DNA from: DASUAS01 sp963809795
GTDB taxonomy: Bacteria > Actinomycetota > Acidimicrobiia > IMCC26256 > DASPTH01
Direction: 5' to 3'
DNA length: 64,000 bases
Assembly (NCBI GenBank): GCA_963809795.1
Contig: CAWELN010000015.1
Span: forward strand, 14,219-78,218
Shown here: positions 28,654 through 36,651 of the stretch, in pieces
Layout: each line of letters starts with the position of its first letter
Numbering within the stretch: position 1 is the stretch's first letter
The notes under the pieces: model-generated
Databases searched by the model: none
Told to the model about the DNA's origin: nothing
The model's input: the letters and a program-made list of their open reading frames with translations, nothing else
Position numbers and translations under genes: made by a program

Positions 28654-29172
28654 ATGGCCATCTACGCCTTGGGCGACGTCGAGCCTCGGATCGATCCCGA
28701 GGCCTACGTCCACCCGGACGCGACGGTCATCGGGAACGTCACCCTCGGCCCCGGCACCACGGTGTGGCCGCAGGCGGTCCTGCGCGGCGACTACGGCGAG
28801 ATCATCGTCGGCGCGCGCACGTCGGTGCAGGACGGTGCGGTGCTGCACACGACGCCGCTCCTGCCCACCACGGTGGGCGACGACGTCGTCATCGGTCACC
28901 TCGCGCACCTCGAGTGCTGCACCGTGCACGACGGTGCGCTCATCGGCACCGGGTCGATCGTGCTGCACCGCGCGGTCGTCGAGCGCGGTGCGCTGGTGGG
29001 CGCCGGCGCGGTCGTGCCCAACGGCGTGGTCGTGCCCTCGGGGGCGATGGCGCTCGGCGTGCCCGCGAAGATCCGGGCCGACTCGGTCGACGTGGAGGAG
29101 ACGCTGCGCAACGCCGCGCAGTACGTGCGGAACGGTGAGCGCTACCGGAAAGAGCTCCGCCGCATCGACTGA
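28654..29172 (+). CDS. Gamma-carbonic anhydrase family left-handed beta-helix protein
   Basis: A 172-residue hexapeptide-repeat protein of the YrdA/CaiE/gamma-carbonic anhydrase group: ATVIGNVTLGPGTTVWPQAVLRGDYGEI (Arg and Asp of the active site), SVQDGAVLH (first metal His) and VVIGHLAHLECCTVHD. In canonical enzymes the latter carries two histidines, GH followed five residues later by another H. Here the fifth position is Glu and a His sits two residues earlier. Metal binding may differ or the alignment may slip. The protein would be a trimer. Substrate unconfirmed. Confidence 0.85.
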   Translation: MAIYALGDVEPRIDPEAYVHPDATVIGNVTLGPGTTVWPQAVLRGDYGEIIVGARTSVQDGAVLHTTPLLPTTVGDDVVIGHLAHLECCTVHDGALIGTGSIVLHRAVVERGALVGAGAVVPNGVVVPSGAMALGVPAKIRADSVDVEETLRNAAQYVRNGERYRKELRRID

Positions 29173-29185
29173 CGCGGCGTCGCCG

Positions 29186-29554
29186 TCAACCCTTCACGTA
29201 CGCGAACTTCTCCGCCACCTTGCCGTCGCGGACGCGCAGCACGTCGACGCCGCGCAGCGCGCTGGTCGATCCGTCGTCGTTGGTCCACGTGTAGCGCCAC
29301 TGCACGGTGCAGCGGTCTCCGTTCGCGATGACGTCCTCGCCGTCGAAGTGCGCGGTGGGCGACGCGGCGAAGAACTCCTCCCATGCCGCGCGCACCTGGT
29401 CTTGACCCTCGTAGCGCTGACCGCTCGGGGGTGACGTGCTCTCGAACACGCAATCGTCGGTCATGGCCGCCATCACCGCGTCGACATCGTGACGGTTGAA
29501 CGCGTCGTTGAAGCGGTCGACCGCGGCGACGGTGGCGTCGGACGAGTCGGTCAT
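29186..29554 (-). other. Possible independent SnoaL-like protein from internal start
   Basis: The internal ATG at 29554 (MTDSSDATVAAVDRFNDAF) lies 6 nt after AGGAGGAG, a stronger ribosome site than most in this window. It would give a 122-residue SnoaL-like (NTF2 fold) protein of a type usually found as a stand-alone enzyme or binding protein. Either the CDF stop codon was lost, or the fused frame is natural with a second translation start. Confidence 0.5.
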
Positions 29555-30487
29555 CGGAGGCTCCTCCTGGTTCGCGCGGGTGACGTCGTACAGGTCGGGC
29601 TCGAAGTAGATGAGATGCACGATCGGGGACGAGGCTCGCACGCGCGCCTCCACCGTGTCGATCGCGTGCGCGAGCGACGGGATGTCGGCGCACGTGAACT
29701 CGAGCTTGGCCGCGAGCAGCACGTCGTCGGGGCCGAGGTGCCGCGTGCGCAGGTGGATGATCCGCTTCACCTCGGGGCCGTCGAGGATCGCCTCCCGGAT
29801 GCGCGCGTCGACGGCGGGCGCGACGCTCTCGCCGATCAAGAGGCTCTTCATCTCGACGGCGAGGATCACCGCGATCACGCCGAGCAGCAGTCCGATGCCG
29901 ATGCTGCCCAGCGCGTCCCAGCGCGGGTTGCCGGTGATCTCGGCGAGGCTGATGCCGATCAGCGCGAAGAGCAGGCCGATGAGGGCGCCGGTGTCCTCGA
30001 GCAGCACGACGGGCAGCTCGGGGCTCTTGGTGGTGCGGATGAAGCGCCACCACGAACGGCCCTGGCGACTGGGATCCGCCTCGGCGTGCGCGGTGCGCAA
30101 CGACAGCCCCTCGAGCACCATCGCCACGCCGAGCACCCCGAACGCCCAGACCGGTGACTCGAGCTCGTGCGGGTCGATGAGCTTCTCGACGCCTTCGTAC
30201 AACGCGAACAGCGAGCCCAGGGTGAAGAGCACCAGCGCGACGATGAACGCCCAGAAGTAGCGCTCCGTGCCGAAGCCGAACGGGTGCTCGGCCGTGGGCT
30301 GCTTGCGGCTGCGCTTGCCGCCGAGGAACAGCAGGCCCTGGTTGCCGGTGTCGGCGACGGAGTGGATCGACTCCGCGAGCATCGAGGCCGATCCCGTGAT
30401 CACGAACGCCAGGAACTTCGACAGCGCGATGCCGAGGTTGGCGAGGAACGCGGCGACGATCGCGCGGCGCGTGCCCTCAGTCGACAT
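29186..30487 (-). CDS. Cation diffusion facilitator transporter fused in frame to a SnoaL-like domain
   Basis: A 433-residue frame. Residues 1-310 are a CDF metal exporter with six membrane helices: ALSKFLAFVITGSASMLAESIHSVADTGNQ carries the (A/S)ESIHS(V/L)AD metal site, with HPFGFGTERYFWAF and LLEDTGALIGL following, then the cytoplasmic domain ending at LIYFEPDLYDV. Residues 322-433 are an NTF2/SnoaL-type domain (RFNDAFNRHDVDAVMAAMTDDCVFES ... GVDVLRVRDGKVAEKFAYVKG). The SnoaL part has its own ATG (29554) behind AGGAGGAG, so a separate protein may also be made. ATG 30487 overlaps the upstream HExxH gene by 11 bp. Confidence 0.85.
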   Translation of the reverse strand: MSTEGTRRAIVAAFLANLGIALSKFLAFVITGSASMLAESIHSVADTGNQGLLFLGGKRSRKQPTAEHPFGFGTERYFWAFIVALVLFTLGSLFALYEGVEKLIDPHELESPVWAFGVLGVAMVLEGLSLRTAHAEADPSRQGRSWWRFIRTTKSPELPVVLLEDTGALIGLLFALIGISLAEITGNPRWDALGSIGIGLLLGVIAVILAVEMKSLLIGESVAPAVDARIREAILDGPEVKRIIHLRTRHLGPDDVLLAAKLEFTCADIPSLAHAIDTVEARVRASSPIVHLIYFEPDLYDVTRANQEEPPMTDSSDATVAAVDRFNDAFNRHDVDAVMAAMTDDCVFESTSPPSGQRYEGQDQVRAAWEEFFAASPTAHFDGEDVIANGDRCTVQWRYTWTNDDGSTSALRGVDVLRVRDGKVAEKFAYVKG

Positions 30488-31160
30488 CGCGCACCGACCA
30501 CACCGCCTTGGTCTCCACGCGCGCGAAGTTCCCGTCCAGCATCACGAAGCGGAGCACCGACCAACCCCGCTCGTACCCATGGAACATCCCGGACAGCTCG
30601 TGCACCTCGCCGTCGACGGTCGTCGACACCGTGAGGAGGCGGCCTTTGCCGAGGCGCAGCCGCTCGTCCCAGCCGTAGTGGAGGCGGCCGTCGGGCCCCG
30701 TCCGCGGGGGCCGCGCCACGTGGACGCCGTGTTCGCGGTACGACGCCGCCAGCACCTCGCCCCGGTCGGGACCGCAGAACTCACCCACCGCGTCGAGGAG
30801 GACCCGGGCGAACGTGCGCCCGTGGTGCGGCAGTCCGGAGTCGATGCCGAGCGCCCAGTGGGTGAGCTCGTGCAGCACGACCGCCTTCGTGCGGTAGCGG
30901 CGGGGGAGGGTGATGGTGGGGCCGTCGTCCTCCTCCCGGAAGAAGGCCTGCCGGGCCCCCTGCCCGGGCCGCAGGCGCGGGACGTGCCCGAGGTCGCGCT
31001 CGGGGAACCGCTCGTGCCACCACAGGGTGCCGACCACCCGATCCACGAAGCGCGCGCACGCGTCGAGCCCCGGGAGCGGGCTCGAGGGCAGGGGGGTCTC
31101 GGCGAGGTAGACCCGGCGCCGTTGCGCGTCGCGCGGGCGTCGGGCCGAGGTCGGTGTCAT
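30477..31160 (-). CDS. HExxH-motif putative metallohydrolase (TIGR04338-like)
   Basis: A 227-residue protein. VVLHELTHWALGIDSGLPHHGRTFARVLLDAV has a zincin-type HExxH plus a downstream His, and VYLAETPLPSSPLPGLDACARFVDRVV precedes it. This resembles the actinobacterial TIGR04338 putative metallohydrolases (from memory). The C-terminal 90 residues (GRLLTVSTTVDGEVHELSG) form an extra beta-rich domain. ATG 31160 is 7 nt after a TAGCGT box. It heads an operon with the overlapping CDF gene. Confidence 0.65.
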   Translation of the reverse strand: MTPTSARRPRDAQRRRVYLAETPLPSSPLPGLDACARFVDRVVGTLWWHERFPERDLGHVPRLRPGQGARQAFFREEDDGPTITLPRRYRTKAVVLHELTHWALGIDSGLPHHGRTFARVLLDAVGEFCGPDRGEVLAASYREHGVHVARPPRTGPDGRLHYGWDERLRLGKGRLLTVSTTVDGEVHELSGMFHGYERGWSVLRFVMLDGNFARVETKAVWSVRDVD

Positions 31161-31167
31161 CGGGGCC

Positions 31168-31173
31168 ACGCTA
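31168..31173 (-). promoter_or_regulatory. Leaderless -10 box for the HExxH gene
   Basis: TAGCGT on the minus strand, 7 nt before ATG 31160. It overlaps the opposite-strand TACGCT box at 31172-31177, so the two promoters share bases. Confidence 0.5.
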
Positions 31174-31177
31174 CGCT
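31172..31177 (+). promoter_or_regulatory. -10 box for the ABC export pair
   Basis: TACGCT lies 7 nt before GTG 31185, which opens a 13-residue upstream ORF rather than the ABC gene itself. Confidence 0.45.
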
Positions 31178-31184
31178 CGCCGGA

Positions 31185-31226
31185 GTGCTCCCCCCGTGCC
31201 TCTCGGGCGGCAATCGCGGCCGATGA
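31185..31226 (+). CDS. Leaderless 13-residue upstream ORF coupled to the ABC ATPase gene
   Basis: GTG 31185 opens a 13-codon frame (MLPPCLSGGNRGR) that stops at TGA 31224-31226, overlapping the ATPase start as ATGA. The spacing from the TACGCT box is that of leaderless genes in this window. It may only deliver ribosomes to the ATPase start. An in-frame GTG at 31196 could alternatively extend the ATPase itself. Confidence 0.35.
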   Translation: MLPPCLSGGNRGR

Positions 31227-32128
31227 CCGAAGCAGTCGTCGAGATCATCGGGCTCTCGAAGCGCTTCAGCGCGGGCGTGCTCGCGGTCGACGACCTCACG
31301 TTCAGCGTCGAACGCGGGCAGGTCTGCGGCCTGCTCGGCCCGAACGGGGCGGGCAAGACCACGTGCCTGCGCGTGGCTCTCGGTCTCGTCCGGCCCACGG
31401 CTGGGGAGGTGCGGATCTTCGGTGAACGGATCCGTCCGGGCTCCGATCAGCTGCGGCGGGTCGGCACCCTCATCGAGTCCGCCGCGTTCGTGCCCCACCT
31501 CTCCGGGATGCGCAACCTACGTCTCTGGTGGGATTCCGGCGGGGACAAGTGGGCCGACGCCGACGTCGACACCGCGCTCGCGATCGCGGATCTCGGCTCC
31601 GCCATCGACCGCAAGGTGAAGACGTACTCGCAGGGGATGCGGCAACGGTTGGGGCTGGCGCGCGTGCTGCTGGGACGGCCCGAGGTGCTCGTGCTCGACG
31701 AGCCCACCAACGGGCTCGACCCCGGTGAGATGCGCGAGGTGCGCCAGCTCGTGCGCCGGGTGTCGGAAGCCGGCTCGACGGTGTTGTTCTCGAGCCACAT
31801 CCTCGCCGAGGTGGAGCAGATCTGCACCCACGCGGTGGTCATGGACAAGGGGAAGCTGGTCGCCGCCGGGTCGGTCGACGAGCTCATCGGTGCATCCGGC
31901 TCGGTGTACCTCGAGGTCGACGACATCGCGACCGCGCGGCGGGTGCTCGAGGCGCTCCCCGCGGTGCGCAGGGTCGACGACGAGGCGCCCGGGCTCGCGG
32001 TCACCGTCGACGGCGCCCGCCGGTCGGACCTCGTGCTCGCCCTGGTGCAGGCCGGCGTCGCGGTCGAGACCGTCACCGCCCGTCGTCGCCTGGAAGAGGC
32101 GTTCCTCGGGCTGGTCGAGGCGTTCTGA
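31223..32128 (+). CDS. ABC transporter ATP-binding protein (DrrA/NatA type)
   Basis: A 301-residue ATPase: Walker A GPNGAGKTT near residue 40, signature TYSQGMRQRLGLARVL near 138, and Walker B VLVLDEPTNGLDPGEM. The C-terminal 80 residues (SVYLEVDDIATARRVLEALP) are the extra domain of the drug/sodium exporter class. It pairs with the permease whose ATG shares its stop codon (TGATG). Substrate unknown. Confidence 0.92.
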   Translation: MTEAVVEIIGLSKRFSAGVLAVDDLTFSVERGQVCGLLGPNGAGKTTCLRVALGLVRPTAGEVRIFGERIRPGSDQLRRVGTLIESAAFVPHLSGMRNLRLWWDSGGDKWADADVDTALAIADLGSAIDRKVKTYSQGMRQRLGLARVLLGRPEVLVLDEPTNGLDPGEMREVRQLVRRVSEAGSTVLFSSHILAEVEQICTHAVVMDKGKLVAAGSVDELIGASGSVYLEVDDIATARRVLEALPAVRRVDDEAPGLAVTVDGARRSDLVLALVQAGVAVETVTARRRLEEAFLGLVEAF

Positions 32129-32949
32129 TGCTCACCACGGCGGTGCTGCGCACCGAGTTGGTCAAGAACCTGCGCCGCCCGCGCACCTACGTCGCGTACG
32201 GGATCCTGATGATCATCCCGATCATCATGGCGGTGGCGATCGAGCTCAACCCGCCGGACGTCCGGGGCGAAGGTCGGCTGCTCTACCTGGCGTCGCAGAC
32301 CGGCCTGATCCTGCCCGCCTTCGCGTTGCGGGTCACCAGCTTCCTGCTCCTCGTCATCATCGTCGCGTTGTTCGGCGGAGATGCGATCGCGGGCGAGGCC
32401 AGCTGGGGCAACCTCCGCTACATCCTCATGCGGCCGGTCGCTCGGGGCCGTCTCGTCTTCGTGAAGTTCGTGGTCGCGGTGTTCTGCGCGTGGGTGGCCG
32501 TGTTCCTCGTGGTGGTCACCGGACTCGTCGTCGGAGTCATCTTCTTCGGTTCCGACCCGATCAACATCTCCCTCGGGTTCTTCTCGTTCAGCCAGTCCAC
32601 CGGCGCCATCCTCGCCCATCTCGGCGTCGCGACCGTGTACGTGGCGTGGAGCATGACGGGCGTGGTGGCGTTCTCGTTCATGGTGTCGTGCATGACCGAC
32701 GTGCCGTTCGGGGCGATCCTGGCCGGCGTCGGTCTCTACTTCACGTCACAGATCCTCGACCAGATCACCTCCCTCGGCAACATCCGCTACGTGCTGCCCA
32801 CCCACTACTTCGACGCGTGGGTCGATCTCGTGACCCGTGGTGAGTGGCACTCCGACCTGTGGCGCGGCGCGGGTTTGCAGCTCGGGTACGTGCTCCTCTT
32901 CGCGCTCATCGGGCTGTGGTGGTTCAAGCGCAAGGACATCCTCAGCTGA
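32128..32949 (+). CDS. ABC-2 type permease
   Basis: A 273-residue membrane protein with about six helices. After a short cytosolic N-terminus (RTELVKNLRRPRTYVAYGIL) comes GDAIAGEASWGNLRYILMRPVARGRLVFVKF, the ABC-2 coupling region. It ends with a last helix and a basic tail (GLWWFKRKDILS). It is co-translated with the ATPase and forms its export channel. Confidence 0.88.
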   Translation: MLTTAVLRTELVKNLRRPRTYVAYGILMIIPIIMAVAIELNPPDVRGEGRLLYLASQTGLILPAFALRVTSFLLLVIIVALFGGDAIAGEASWGNLRYILMRPVARGRLVFVKFVVAVFCAWVAVFLVVVTGLVVGVIFFGSDPINISLGFFSFSQSTGAILAHLGVATVYVAWSMTGVVAFSFMVSCMTDVPFGAILAGVGLYFTSQILDQITSLGNIRYVLPTHYFDAWVDLVTRGEWHSDLWRGAGLQLGYVLLFALIGLWWFKRKDILS

Positions 32950-32967
32950 TCCGCCGGGGGGCTTCCG

Positions 32968-33660
32968 ATGGCTGACTGGGCCACCCTCGCCGAGGTCGGC
33001 ACCGCGGTCGGCACGCTGGTGCTCGCGGCGGCGACGTTCGGCGCCACCCGCTCCGCGAACCGGGCGGCCCGCATCGCCGAGCGCGCCTTCGAGGTCCGTC
33101 TGCGCCCGGTGCTGGTCCCCTCGCGACTCGAGGCCCCGGCCGAGAAGATCATGTGGGGTGACCAGCACTGGACGCGCCTCCTCGGGGGGCGGGCATCGGT
33201 CGAGATCGGCGACGCAGCCGTCTATCTCACGATGTCGCTGCGCAACGTCGGGTCCGGCATGGCGGTGATCCACGGGTGGAGAGCGGAGCCGAGCCCGGGG
33301 TTCGTGCTCGAGCTGCAGCCCGAGCTCCTGCAGCATCCGGAGCTGCAGACACATCCCGACCTCGACGACTTCCGGTCCCAGGGCCGCGACCTCTACGTCC
33401 CCCCCGGCGACAGCAGCTTCTGGCAGGGGGCGTTCCGCGACCGCGACGAACGCGACGAGCGTGAACAGAAGGAGATGGCGGAAGCGATCGGTCGCCGCGA
33501 GATGATCACCGTCTTCCTGCTCTACGGCGACCACGAGGGTGGGCAGCGAACCATCAGTCGGTTCTCGCTCGTCCCCCCGGCCGAGAACGCCGACGACCAG
33601 ACGGTCTGGATCGAGAGCGTGAACCGTCACTGGACCCTGGACCGCCACGAGCCCCGCTGA
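32968..33660 (+). CDS. Conserved hypothetical protein with N-terminal membrane helix
   Basis: A 230-residue protein. Residues 4-28 are a single hydrophobic helix (LAEVGTAVGTLVLAAATFGATRSA) followed by a basic amphipathic helix and a soluble domain (VYLTMSLRNVGSGMAVIHGWRA). Proteins with this layout are common in actinobacteria without assigned function; the beta-rich part looks like an immunoglobulin-like fold (guess). The ATG follows GGGGGGCTTCCG. It may be transcribed with the ABC pair (18 bp gap). Confidence 0.7.
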   Translation: MADWATLAEVGTAVGTLVLAAATFGATRSANRAARIAERAFEVRLRPVLVPSRLEAPAEKIMWGDQHWTRLLGGRASVEIGDAAVYLTMSLRNVGSGMAVIHGWRAEPSPGFVLELQPELLQHPELQTHPDLDDFRSQGRDLYVPPGDSSFWQGAFRDRDERDEREQKEMAEAIGRREMITVFLLYGDHEGGQRTISRFSLVPPAENADDQTVWIESVNRHWTLDRHEPR

Positions 33661-33806
33661 GGCGCGGGCGCACATCGCCCCGTGCAGTCGGGTCGTCCCG
33701 GTCGCAGGACTCCGCGCTCGTCCTCCATTGCACTCGGCGAGCGCGGGTGTCGTGTCCCCTCGACGGTGACCGGGCTCATCGGCCAGCCCGGCCCCGTCGA
33801 GAGTTC

Positions 33807-33833
33807 CCGAGGTCGTGGTCATCACGACCTCGG
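33807..33833. terminator. Perfect 11-bp inverted repeat
   Basis: CCGAGGTCGTG and CACGACCTCGG flank a GTCAT loop. It could be a terminator for either convergent gene, or an operator. Only 2 bp separate it from the next hairpin. Confidence 0.5.
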
Positions 33834-33835
33834 TA

Positions 33836-33867
33836 CGACGACGTGTGTCTGCTGTCACACGTCGTCG
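33836..33867. terminator. Perfect 12-bp inverted repeat
   Basis: CGACGACGTGTG and CACACGTCGTCG flank an 8-nt loop TCTGCTGT. Together with the preceding hairpin it forms a tandem pair in the convergent gap. No T-run follows either stem. Confidence 0.5.
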
Positions 33868-34075
33868 GGTCGGCGCCCCGGCGTTCTGGGAGTGGCGCAG
33901 CGCTGGCGTGGCGACGCGCCCGAGGACGATCCGTGCACACGCCCGACGCACCGCTGGGGGCGTCCCTTGAGCACATCGGGCGCGTGCACGCATCAGCCCC
34001 TTCAGTGCGAAGAGCCCGATACGGTTCCGGTGATACCTAGGGCGCGCAGGTGGAGGTGCGCCCTGGGCGCGCCAC

Positions 34076-35638
34076 TCATCTCTGGGCCGCATCTCCGACA
34101 GGGTCTCCGCGCTCGTCGTGCCCCGTGGAGAAGGTGACGCTGCTCACCCAGCACGTTGCAGGATCATCCCGACCCTGCACTGCCTCGCGGACCTCGCGCC
34201 CACCACCGTGGCCGTGCTCACCCCAATTGTGCGGGACGTGGGGCGTGGCGATGAAGCGCAGGCGCTTGCCGCCGAGATCGAGCACCTCGTCGATGGCATC
34301 GGCGCGGATCCCGTCGGCGGCGAGCGCTTCCGCCAACTCGAGCCGGGCCATGGCCGACTGGAGCGGCCGCTCGTTCCGATCGAAGCTCCGCACGGCGTCG
34401 GCCAGGTTCGTCGCCGCGATGTCGAGGTCACCGCGCGCCGCCGCCACCCGGCCGTGCGCCAACGCCGCCTCGCCGTGGAGTGCGGGACTGTCGGTGCGGT
34501 CGGCCAGCGCGGCGAGCTCGTGGGCGGCGCGGTCGGCGGCGTCGGGGTCACCACGGCCCAGCTCGGCCTGGACCGTGAGCGCGAGGAGCGGGCCCCGGCG
34601 AGCGGCGTCGCCGACGAGCTCGCGGAGCCCGCGACCTGCGACGGCGACCGCGAGGTCGTGTTCACCGCGCGAGATGTGGATGCGCGCTCGGGGAGTGCAC
34701 ATCACGACCTGCTCGGCGTGGGGCTCGACCAACCTGGCCGCTTCCTCGATCCGTCCCTGGTCGAGACGCAGCTCGGCGAGCCGCGCGGTGATGTCGATGC
34801 GATGGGTCACCGAACGCGACGCGTTGGGGCCGAGCGCCTCGAGCATCACCTCTTCCGCTTCCTGCCAACGGCCCACACAGAGCAGCACCGATCCGTACGC
34901 AACCCGGCAATGCGTGTGGAGAACACGCGGCCGGCCACCGAGGCGGTCGAGGACCAGCTCGTCGATGAGCCGGTTCCATTCCTCGGCGCGGCGCAGATCG
35001 CCGCTGCGATCGCAGGATGACAGCATCGAGCAGAACGCGAACCCCGCGACCGAGGGATCGCGGAGCTGACCCCCGGTGATCGCGGCCAACGCCTCGTCGA
35101 GCCGGGCGAAGCCCTCGCGCATCCGCCCCTGGGACACCAGCGCGAGCCCGCTGTCGGCCAGGGCGCGCACCTCGAGATCCGGATCTCCGTACTCGAGCGC
35201 GAGCTCGAGCGCCCGGTCGGCGCTCTCGAGCAGGTCGTCGACATTGGGACGGGTGCACGCCAGGAGCGCGATCTCGAACCAACCGTGCTCGACGCACGGC
35301 CCGACCCGGTCGAGCAGGCGGCGAGCCCTTCCCAACCAGCCCTGCCCGGCGGCCTCGTGCCCGAGTGAACCCGCGTGCAGCTCGGCGAGACCCATCGCGG
35401 CGCGTGCGGCCCGCGCCAGCTCACCGCGGTCCCGAAAGCCTTGGAACGCGGCCTCCCAGTCGCGACACGCGTCCTCCAGGCGGTCGTCCATGTAGTCGAT
35501 GGCGCCGCGCAGGAAGTAGGCCGTCGGGTCGCCGTGCGCGTCGACGAGGGCGCCCAGCGTCGAGGCGGCGGCGTCGACGTCACCGGCGCGTAGGAGCTGT
35601 TGCGCGACGTCGAGTTGCCCCTGAACGTCCGAGCTCAT
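34076..35638 (-). CDS. Tetratricopeptide-repeat protein
   Basis: About 520 residues made of helical TPR-like repeats from residue 5 to 455 (for example LDVAQQLLRAGDVDAAASTL, RRAEEWNRLIDELV, EAALAHGRVAAARGDLDIAA, ARLELAEALAADGIRADAI). Such arrays are often followed by a LuxR-type DNA-binding domain in actinobacteria. None is seen; after LGGKRLRFIATPHVPHN the remaining 55 residues are low-complexity, so the C-terminus may be altered or truncated. ATG 35638 is preceded by a TACCAT box at 9 nt. Role probably protein interaction; partner unknown. Confidence 0.7.
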   Translation of the reverse strand: MSSDVQGQLDVAQQLLRAGDVDAAASTLGALVDAHGDPTAYFLRGAIDYMDDRLEDACRDWEAAFQGFRDRGELARAARAAMGLAELHAGSLGHEAAGQGWLGRARRLLDRVGPCVEHGWFEIALLACTRPNVDDLLESADRALELALEYGDPDLEVRALADSGLALVSQGRMREGFARLDEALAAITGGQLRDPSVAGFAFCSMLSSCDRSGDLRRAEEWNRLIDELVLDRLGGRPRVLHTHCRVAYGSVLLCVGRWQEAEEVMLEALGPNASRSVTHRIDITARLAELRLDQGRIEEAARLVEPHAEQVVMCTPRARIHISRGEHDLAVAVAGRGLRELVGDAARRGPLLALTVQAELGRGDPDAADRAAHELAALADRTDSPALHGEAALAHGRVAAARGDLDIAATNLADAVRSFDRNERPLQSAMARLELAEALAADGIRADAIDEVLDLGGKRLRFIATPHVPHNWGEHGHGGGREVREAVQGRDDPATCWVSSVTFSTGHDERGDPVGDAAQR

Positions 35639-35665
35639 CGACGCGGGATGGTAAACCACCGGGCG

Positions 35666-36610
35666 TCACCCGAGTTGGGGCAGGTCCTGGTCGCCGGTGA
35701 GGCTGTCGGCGTACAGGTCGCCGAGCTCGTCGACCCGTTCGAGCACGTCCGCGGGTGTGAACGCGAAGGCGCCGACGTCACCGGACTCCTCGAGCTCGTG
35801 CAGCTCGTCCCAGGCGACCGGCGTGGAGACCCCGGGAATGTCGGTGGCGCGGAGGGAGTACGCGCACACGGTCGTCTTGTGGCGGTCGTTCTGGCTCCAA
35901 TCGACGAAGACGCGCCCGCCGCGCTGGTCCTTCGCCATGGTGACGGTCACCCGCTTCGGGTCGCGCGACTCCAGCACCTTGCCCAACGCCAGTGCGAAGC
36001 CCTTGGTCGTCTCGGCGTCGACCGACGGACGGATGCCGACCGAGAGGTGCAGCCCCTTCGCGCCCGACGTCTTCGCCACCGCCCGGAGCCCGAGCTGGTC
36101 GAGGAGGTCGTGCAGCTCCCGGGCGACGCGCGCGCAGTCGGCGAGATCGGTGCCGGGGCCGGGGTCGAGGTCGAACACGATGGCGGACGGCTTCCACGGC
36201 TCGGCGGCGCGGGCCTGGGGCGTGTGCAGCTCGAGCGCGGCCAGGTTGGCCGTCCACACCAGCGCCGGCACGCTCTCCAGCGAGCAGGCGGCGACGTCGG
36301 AGTCGGCGTCGAGCGGCACGGTGTCGAGCCAGGCGGGCCGGTGGCCCGGGCAGCGCTTCTCGAAGAACCGCTCGCCGGTGACGCCGTCGGGCAGCCGGAC
36401 CATCGTGGTCGGCCGGTCGTGGAGGTGGGGCAGCATGGCCGGGGCGATCCGGGCGTAGTAGTCGACGACCTGACCTTTGGTGAAGCCGTTCGCCGGGTAC
36501 AACACCTTGTCGAGGTTGGTGACCCGCAGGCGCCGGCCCTCGATCTCCACGTGGGCGACGGCGTCGTGCTCCGCGGGCCTCCCGGACCCCTTGTTGGAAG
36601 CAGGTGCCAC
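35666..36610 (-). CDS. ligD: Stand-alone LigD polymerase domain (NHEJ)
   Basis: A 314-residue archaeo-eukaryotic primase-like polymerase: LRVTNLDKVLYPANGFTKGQVVDYYARI, catalytic metal pair in VFDLDPGPG, KTSGAKGLHL, and FVDWSQNDRHKTT. It matches the polymerase module of LigD without ligase or nuclease domains, as is usual in actinobacteria, where these are separate genes. It fills gaps during non-homologous end joining with Ku. The GTG start is divergent from ku with only about 41 bp between starts. Confidence 0.93.
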   Translation of the reverse strand: MAPASNKGSGRPAEHDAVAHVEIEGRRLRVTNLDKVLYPANGFTKGQVVDYYARIAPAMLPHLHDRPTTMVRLPDGVTGERFFEKRCPGHRPAWLDTVPLDADSDVAACSLESVPALVWTANLAALELHTPQARAAEPWKPSAIVFDLDPGPGTDLADCARVARELHDLLDQLGLRAVAKTSGAKGLHLSVGIRPSVDAETTKGFALALGKVLESRDPKRVTVTMAKDQRGGRVFVDWSQNDRHKTTVCAYSLRATDIPGVSTPVAWDELHELEESGDVGAFAFTPADVLERVDELGDLYADSLTGDQDLPQLG

Positions 36611-36651
36611 GACCTGCGAAGGTAGTAGGCCACGAGAACGGGGAGACCACC

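Larger units (their letters stand above)
33661..34075. other. Intergenic region with strong hairpins, no gene seen
   Basis: This is the only gap over 300 bp. Short open frames are present, but none has a start signal, codon pattern or recognisable protein. It contains two adjacent perfect inverted repeats (listed separately) and a third weaker stem, AGGGCGC / GCGCCCT, near 34038-34065. It is flanked by the 3' ends of two convergent genes. Confidence 0.6.

Noticed and set aside
33661..34137. Several short plus-strand frames in the gap after 33660
   Set aside because: No start signal, no conserved motif, and they run through the inverted repeats.
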